A DNA stretch of 64,000 nucleotides from Chrysomallon squamiferum (lineage: Eukaryota > Mollusca > Gastropoda > Neomphalida > Peltospiridae), in NCBI GenBank assembly GCA_012295275.1, contig CM022667.1, positions 2,617,001 through 2,681,000 on the forward strand, read 5' to 3'. Numbering within the stretch: the first letter of the stretch is position 1; every line of letters begins with the position of its first letter. Shown here piece after piece: positions 13,090-64,000 of this stretch. Under the pieces are notes generated by a model. That model did not search any database, was not told the DNA's origin, and was given only the letters and a program-made list of their open reading frames with translations. The position numbers and the translations under genes were made by a program.

Positions 13090-15325
13090 TTGAACATACT
13101 TTAAAAATTAAAAACTGTCTTTCTGCTATATATAGGCAGAAATAAAATAAGACAATGAGAAAAGCATTTTAAAAGTAAAAGTGCACCACCTTTGTGATAA
13201 ATTCACTGCATTTAGAAAAACAACAAAAAAACATTTTTAAAGACTTTCTCTACTGTCTTCATTATCAAGAGATCAAATAAAATGCTTAAAACTAAAATAC
13301 TGATATTAATCATAGAAAAAAAACACAAAAACAAACAAAGAAATTTTTCAAAATATTTAAATTTCTACCTAAAAATGAACATAATTTTCATGACATATTT
13401 AGATAGGAGTAAATTTCTTCTGTAATTTCAGAAATATTAATGTTTTCCTAATGTTGATTAGTTATTTCAATAGATGTATATCCAAATTACAGTTGAGACA
13501 CTTGTCACTTATTTTGTGAGTGCATCTGTGAGAACTAATACTGTTTAATCTTGTTTAATTTTTATATGATTTTAAAAATTCGACACATATATATTTTTTT
13601 TAAAGTATGCTGTTCAGTAACCATGTATTTTTAAGATTTTCATGCAGTTACCCATAAAACATAATAATAAATAATCTCATTGTTCATACCATGTTTTACA
13701 TTAAAAATAACTGTCTGTTAATACTGGTCATGTTTGTGGGTTTAAATACAGTCTACAATATTGCTGTATTTAGGAAGAACTATTTGTTTACAATTTTACT
13801 TCAGACAAGGTTTTCGTAGAAACTAACGGATAGTGAAAAAAACAAAGAATGTTCACATTAAAACACAGACAAATGTATGAAATGTTATTTTTTTTTCTTA
13901 AGTTTTCACTGCTGCCATTTTTTTAGTGTACAAATACATACACAAGTTTTTGATACTCATTATCTCAAGTGAAATAAATGATAAAAATTTAATAATATCA
14001 CCAAAATAATATAAAAATTTAGAGTTTAGATAGCACAAATATTTACTATTTATCTAGTAGCTATTTTCTACTGAAGCAGTTTTGAAAAAAAAAAAAAAAA
14101 AAAAAGTAAAACTGCAGTGAAATAAACAAAAATTAAAAAACCAAGTATAAAAATGGAAACTGTTTAAAACAAATAAAATTCTAACAGTCTAGTCTACATG
14201 CATTTTTTAAGTGCCTCAATGTGTAAAATACTGAAATATTTTAGTATATCTCACACATTCAAATTTATTAAAAACAAAAAATAAAATTCTAAAGGCTGCA
14301 CCTGTTCTTTAATCTGTTAAAGAAAAAAAACAAACAAAAAAGAACAAATATAAGAGGTAAAAAATAAAAGAAATAATAAGCTTTTAGCCTATTGTTTGCA
14401 TGAATAGATCATGACTTTTCTTCATTTTCCAAATGTGAAATATTCACCGGATCTCAGTGATCTTTGGAAACAATTTTAAAACAACAAAACACAGGAAAAA
14501 CAACATGGTAGAAATGCTCGTATCGAGCTGATTCTGTCGTCATATTCATCTGATTCATTAACTATTTCATCACTAAACTAGATCATTTTGTCTTTAAACT
14601 GATCTAAATAGCTAATGCTGGAAAACAGTTCATATCTACTTCAAACAAATCCAAAGTGATATTTAAACAATCTATTTTCACACTAATCTGGAGAGTTAAT
14701 ACCATGTCTGAAAAACAGATAATCTTTGTCTCAGTTTTAATAATAAAAGTTAATCACACCATTTGAAAAACAGATGATCACTATCCTGAAGTTAATCGTA
14801 AAATAGTCCAGATAAATGACCTTCAAATTAATATTACTCCAATCATATTCATGGTCTGTCTTCATTCCAGTTTGAAGAATGAATCTTTTAATCTGAAAGA
14901 CAAATTAACTTCGTTGAGGTGTAACTTAAGTAAAATCATTGAAATTTTATTTATCTTTAAACTCAACAGAAGTAAATTAAAATTGAAAAATTTAATAATT
15001 CCAAATAAAATGACAAACTAAAAACAAAATAAAATAAATTAACCACCACACTGAAACAGCTCTTAAGTATATAAACAATGTCTAAACAAAGGTTAGCAAA
15101 GTTCTTGATCTTAAATCCCTAGAAAATATTTTTAAAAAAACAAAATTTGTTAGTTTTCAAATCAGACAAGGTAAAGCATGTTACAGTAAACACATTTTAT
15201 AAAAATTTACATCTAGATTGGAACTGAAAAATATTTAAAGTATGGTAAATTTTATGAAATTCAGGTTCCCAGAGTGAATTTAGCATCTGCTTACATCTGA
15301 CAGACATCAGTGATAAAAACATTTT

Positions 15326-18300
15326 CTAGTCAATGTCGTCGTCCATCAAGTCCATGCTGACGTCAGCTCCAACCTCAGAGTTGCCATACGGAACTGACGA
15401 ACTGTAATAATGAATATTTATAATGTATTTATATTATGTTAATTACCATCTGACAATAATATAATTATCCAGAAAAAATTATCCAGAGTGTTTGTAGGTT
15501 TTATTTTAATTTATGTTTTCCACACAAAATTTATATTAAAAAAATATATTAGATAATAATAATAATAATGCTAAAAATAATAATAATAATAAAGTATAAA
15601 ACTGACATGTTAATATTTTGTATTTAAAAATGTACAATATTTAAAAAAAATAAGAATAATTCTTTTTATACTATTGTCTTTAGAAGTTCATTCTGACTTC
15701 TGTTTATTCCTGTAAATTGTTTTTATACTATTGTCTTTAGAAGTTCATTCTGACTTCTGTTTATTCCTGTAGATTGTTTTTATAAAACATAGTTCATTAC
15801 TAATTAAGAATTAAATTTGTTTTATTACTATTATTTTAAAAAAATGTTTATACCTTGTTGATCTGCAAGTAAAGAAAACTATTCTTTTCATCTTCTTGTT
15901 ATAAAAGAAGTAGTTGAAGGACCAGATACAGCCTTCTTCACCATAAGGGTCAGAGGCAAGATCTGGGTTGTAGCTGGGGGAAAAAAAAAAATATATATAT
16001 ATAAAGACACTATATAACTTAAACAGAGTGCAATATACTGTAGCTTTATTGGAATATTTATTTACAAACACATTGTAATATAAAGTTATCTGATGCCTAA
16101 TGTAATGACATGAGAGAGAAAATCTGCTATTGTCCCTGTAATATATTATCATTACTCATCAAAACAATCCGGTAGCAAAAATAGCATATCCTACATGTGT
16201 ACCTGAAATCTATCAGAAAAGTGAAAATAAATTATTTTTTATTTTACTTCTTTAGAATGGATTGTTCAGATTGATAAGTAACCATTAAAACAAAAAATAG
16301 ATTACATTCCTGTATGTTTCTAATACACTGAATCAATCACCTGCATATATTTAATAAACAACATTTAATCAAAAGAATAATAGCAAAAAATAATATAAAT
16401 AGTCTATACCTGAATTTTCTTGAGAAAATTAAAAATATATTAAATAGCAATACATGATCTGTCTCAGAGAAGTTAAAACCTAGATTATTTACTAACAAAT
16501 ATTTCTGTTTGGACTGCACATATGAAATAATTCAAAAGTCTGGACAAAAGTAAATTTACCTGTACACATCACAGTCTTGTAGATTGATTTCTTCTTCAAT
16601 AGCTGCCCAAAGAAGAGGTTTCAGAGTTCCATAAGAATCTCCTACTGTAGCAAAAAGTTGAGTGTCTATGGCATTTGCAACCCACTACAAGGGAAAAAAC
16701 ATTTATTCAATGAGGTGTATGTTTTTGTGGAAATTATAATTAATCTTAATTGAATAGCATAAAAAATAAAAGGTTTTCTTTGATGAACATGGAAAAAAAT
16801 CAATCAATTTAAATACACACACATCTATATTTGAGAAATTTATTTAACATCTGAAACAGTATTTTCTTATCAAGGTTTTACGATTTTGCACATTTAGGAA
16901 AAATAATTACAAAATAATTACAGTAATTATGACAAACCTCAGCACTCGGTTCTCGACTAAACTCTTCACTCTTGGCGTTGCTGAAATCGTAATCAGGATT
17001 GAAGGAGGCGTTCAGAGTAGATATGAGATAAAACAACGTCTTGGTAGAGATTGTATCACAGAGATAACCTTCATATTCATAACTGTGCTGCCTGTGAAAA
17101 TAACAAATCTTTTTAATTTTAATGTTTTCTTTCTTTTTTACTTTCTTTATTAATAACTCACAGTTGCAACTGAATCTCCAAATTCTTAACCATGTTATTT
17201 AAGAAAACAACTGAAAATAGTTATATTATCTTTATTTCTTCTTCTTCTTCTTCTTCTAGTTATTTTTAACTGTATTTCAGCAAAAAAGTTTACAAACGAA
17301 TCTGAACTAGTAATAAGAATAAATGAAACCGATACATTACATAGAATTGTATATATACATATTGATCAAAATATATTTAAACTGTTAAAAAATATAGCTT
17401 GTTAGAATTAGATTATCTCAACAAAATAACCATAATTAATGATATATAACTGAATATTTATTTGGGGAGGTTTGAAATAAAAGTCATCAAATTAATACAA
17501 AACAGAAACAGAATTCTTGACAATATCATAAAGGTTCATTATGAATAAAGTAATGATTAAAAATAATAGAGTCCCCAATTGTTTTTTTTAAGAGAGATTA
17601 AAATAGATTAACCAACCTGACAGGGCTGTGTGACAGAGTGCTCTGCGGTGGGGAGAGAGCCTGCAACCCTGCTGTTGCGTGTCCACCCTCATTAGCCTCG
17701 ACATTTAAACTCTTGAAAAGACGTTTATCATTTCCTGCCATCTTGCAGGAATAACTTTCAATCCTTAAGAAAGAATAAATAAATGTAAAATAATTCTTGT
17801 AAATAACAAGAGCATAGAGACAAACTATAAAAAATAATAATGATGTAAACAAATAATTTCAAACAGTAAAAGTGAATATCTTACCTAAAGAATGTTATTG
17901 TGTGTTCATTATCAGAAAATACTACACTACAACACAACATTACCAAACATAATAAATAATAAATAAACTAAAATATTTAAATAATAATATTGTTAAAAGT
18001 CTTACATCTCTTGTCAAAAAAATTCAGCAGCAATTGTTACTATTTTGTTATCAGTATATAATCAGTGTGAAGCTATTTATGTATGTCTGCCTCAGTGTGC
18101 TGTAGCTCAGTAACTATAATGCACATATATAAGTTTTATATATTACATGTATAAGTTTTAAGATCAATCTTTCTCTGTGAGATTTTTTCCCATTCCAGTT
18201 AATGCCCCACAACTAGTTGATTAAAGATAAATGTGCTTTTCTCTCTTTAGAAACTTGATGAAAATGATCCCTTTCTCATGTCTTTAGCTATTTTCTCTCT

Positions 18301-19030
18301 CTTAATCATATCAATATCATGGTACAAATAAGTTATAATATAACTTATATTCAACACCTTATAACCAACCATACACATTGATATATAAATCATCTAATCC
18401 AGTAAGTTGTAATTATATTAATTTGTATCATTGTATGGCAGCGTAAATTAAAAAAATAAACTAACAATTATAAAAAAATAATGACAGGTTTCTTATCACA
18501 GTAATCATAGTGAAATATATGAAATGCAAATGCAGTTATCTATCAGTTTTCTTTTCAAGTATATATAGTAATATGTACATAATCAGGTTAGATGACAATA
18601 TTTTTATGTAAATAACATATTTATGTCATGTGACACTTTAATAAACAATGAAATACTGACACCCAAAAAATGAAATACTGTTTACGTGTGACCTGTTATA
18701 TTGTATTTTTCAAATAATGTTCATTGGGAAAATAATTAATTATTTGAATTTTAACTTTACTGGGACCTACTTCCTGGATTACAAAAGGAATCATTCACTT
18801 GTGAAAAACAAAGTAGTATCAATTAAATAAAATTTAAAAAAGAACATGGAAATAATTGTTACTAAAAGATTAAAACATCAATGAACACTTTATAAATGTT
18901 TTATATATATATATTTATATATATAAATAATAATAGAAGTGACATACCTTCCATCAATTCTGCAGTTTTCAAGGTCAAAACATAGTGCAGAATTCACAGC
19001 CTCAAACTTAGAATTTTCCAGCAGTTTCAT
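15326..19030 (-). CDS. MAF1: MAF1, repressor of RNA polymerase III transcription
   Basis: MAF1 binds RNA polymerase III and shuts down tRNA and 5S rRNA synthesis under stress, downstream of TORC1. Six coding exons are visible on the minus strand: 19030-18948, 17763-17617, 17091-16938, 16684-16560, 15973-15854 and 15401-15326. All have GT..AG introns and matching phases, giving 705 bases and a protein of 234 residues (human MAF1 has 256). Conserved blocks include [16 protein letters not shown] at the start, [14 protein letters not shown], the ALSPPQ segment that corresponds to the TORC1-phosphorylated serine region of human MAF1, [48 protein letters not shown] and [18 protein letters not shown]. 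The C-terminal tail is acidic and ends MDLMDDDID. The start ATG at 19030 matches the family start exactly. Possibly a non-coding exon lies upstream. The neighbour RBCK1 starts in the opposite direction about 1.5 kb away. Confidence 0.95.
15664..15779. repeat. Tandem duplication, 57-bp period, in the last MAF1 intron
   Basis: A 57-base block beginning TTTTATACTATTGTCTTTAG is present twice in direct order with one or two differences. Confidence 0.85.
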
Positions 19031-20549
19031 TCTGATGATATTTCTCCTCTTACTGTTCTGTTCAAACGGGCAAATTGTGTATTGAGTCAAATGCTTTGTA
19101 ATTCTATTTATATTAATATTTAAAACATATAACAATAAAATTAAGTTTGACACTTAACTTTCATTTCAAGTCACTGATGTTTTGAAAAATGTATGCAATT
19201 TAAAAAAAATTATCAACACGATAAATACGGTGAAAAAATTAAACTGTTCAAAATGTTTGTATTTCTTAATGACGATAAATGTCTGTGACTTCTACTGTCT
19301 TGTTCTTGGTACACTGGTATACACAGAGCAAAAACCATGTCTTCTTTTTGAAAGTAAACAATCGCCATCAAACTGACCAAAATCAGCTGTCACTGTAATT
19401 CGCGCTTTACTGCCTCCACTTTTCCAATAAATATGAAAACGAATGACACATATAGTCAACAAGGTACACAGAGGGTAATTAATCAAAGTTATCTATTATA
19501 GAATGTAACTTTTGATCGTCCTTTTCGGTATTTCTTTTTTCTATTTCGACAAGAAAAACAACAACTTAGTTTTTCCTTCTAAAAATAACCTTTCGTTTGG
19601 ATTTTCTTTACCAGTTTACCCACAATTCCTCTGTTCGACTATATCCGCCAATTCGGCAATACACAGTCCTGTTAAGTTTCGGACAAGTTTATTTACCCAA
19701 ATTTGCGTTATTTTTTTACAGTTGATGTAACAGACATAGTCGAAAATGATATTCTTGTGTTGGATAATTAATAGCTGCCGAAGACTTAATAGAGTTTGAT
19801 TACACGTATAAAAGGTAGTATAAGAATATCATCATTGATTAATATTAGTTATTACCTATGAAGTTTCAGTTTGACTCTTGGTTAGTTATTGATAAATGAG
19901 TCACGTAAAAGTTTCCTCAATTTCATGTTTCATTTTCCATAGTAAAACGGATACGTTACACATTCGTGATTACGTAATAACAAATTATATATTAATATCT
20001 AAAACGTAAGTTCTAAATGTAGAATGTTATTTTAGCTCTTTTTTTTTTAAAAGGAAAAAAATTACTTCCTCAATAGGGGTTCAATAGCATTAGCTTAATT
20101 AACATAATATTAGTGAAAGTCTAAAAGTTAATTTAAAAGAAAAAAAAAGCTTATTGGGACAATATTATAGTTTATTTCGTTGTCCTTGGCACTGCTGCTG
20201 AGAAATAATTAATATTTACTGTCAAAGATTCAAATTAAATGAAACTGGCAGTGAAATATTTAATTTTACCTTAATAATTTAGTTACAATAAACCAATATT
20301 TTAGTTTTTTGTTTCATTGTATGTTAATCCTTTAATCACATGCATATATTTATAAAAAAACTACATGCACAAAAATTAAAGATTAGGTTAAAATAATAAT
20401 AATAATAACAATTAAAAAAGTATTTATTTGTTACTGCTTATTATTTATCATTTTTGGTTGATTGCGCTTATTTTTATAATAATTTTATTCTTCATCAGAT
20501 TCAAACTGAACACACAAAAAAACAAAACCCCCAAAACTAATTTCCCGAT
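19031..20549. promoter_or_regulatory. Probable shared promoter region between MAF1 and RBCK1
   Basis: MAF1 (leftward) and RBCK1 (rightward) start codons lie head to head about 1.5 kb apart. The middle of the gap, about 19270-19760, is less AT-rich and has more CG dinucleotides than its surroundings, as expected for a bidirectional housekeeping promoter. A good acceptor (TTCTTCATCAG, exon from 20499) upstream of the RBCK1 ATG suggests a non-coding first RBCK1 exon inside the gap. No TATA box or start site can be fixed from sequence alone. Confidence 0.45.

Positions 20550-64000
<43,451 letters not shown>

Larger units (their letters stand above)
9174..15325. other. AT-rich region between convergent genes
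   Basis: The stretch lies between the aquaporin 3' end (+ strand) and the MAF1 stop codon (- strand), so part of it is probably 3' UTR of both genes. It is very AT-rich and holds no convincing coding exon. A candidate MAF1 polyadenylation signal (AATAAA on the minus strand, 14946-14951) lies about 375 bases after its stop. It also contains a tandem duplication (9966-10262), a degenerate repeat field (about 11640-12080), and a TA run near 13056-13087. Confidence 0.6.

Overview
The window looks like nuclear DNA from a mollusc, most likely a cephalopod such as an octopus. This is inferred from strongly AT-rich sequence, introns of kilobases to tens of kilobases, very dense microsatellites, FLYWCH zinc-finger relics, a tRNA-like SINE head, and metazoan-type proteins (aquaporin, MAF1, RBCK1/HOIL-1). 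No species name can be proven from the sequence alone.

Layout. (1) 1-9043, + strand: the last two coding exons of a classical aquaporin (5602-5682 and 8771-9043). The rest of this stretch is intron or upstream DNA with simple repeats and one tRNA-like remnant. (2) 9044-15325: AT-rich, probably the 3' flanks of two convergent genes. (3) 15326-19030, - strand: a complete six-exon gene for MAF1, the repressor of RNA polymerase III (234 residues). (4) 19031-20549: a short gap between MAF1 and the divergent gene to its right, probably a shared promoter region. (5) 20550 to the right edge, + strand: RBCK1 (HOIL-1), the linear-ubiquitin-ligase subunit. It shows a LUBAC-tethering helix region, a split ubiquitin-like domain, a proline-rich linker and an NZF zinc finger. 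The next exon in frame starts only at 63935, so one intron spans about 38.5 kb. An alternative terminal exon at 30334-30546 would end the protein just after the NZF finger, giving a SHARPIN-like form without the catalytic RBR.

The main discovery is inside that giant intron, on the opposite strand: eight tandem copies, on units of about 3.3-4.6 kb, of a small gene for a secreted Gly/Met/Tyr-rich peptide. The coding exons end at 34026, 38423, 43001, 47004, 51042, 55249, 58751 and 62243. Each copy has the same structure: a TATA box touching a 15-bp palindrome, a short non-coding exon 1, a coding exon 2 (signal peptide plus MMGGY-type repeats), and a conserved 3' exon with AATAAA. In every copy the coding exon contains a perfect GTGAGT donor four bases before the stop of the unspliced frame. 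Splicing there would build a new stop codon (T|AA) across the junction and change the C-terminus from GKCE to GK, a classical amidation signal. I do not recognise the family. An amidated glycine-rich antimicrobial peptide or a structural/adhesive secretion are both possible.

The spacers between copies carry decayed FLYWCH zinc-finger sequence in at least four units, a 17-unit 40-bp minisatellite that seems to have grown from a sequence present once in another spacer, and different microsatellites in intron 2 of most copies.
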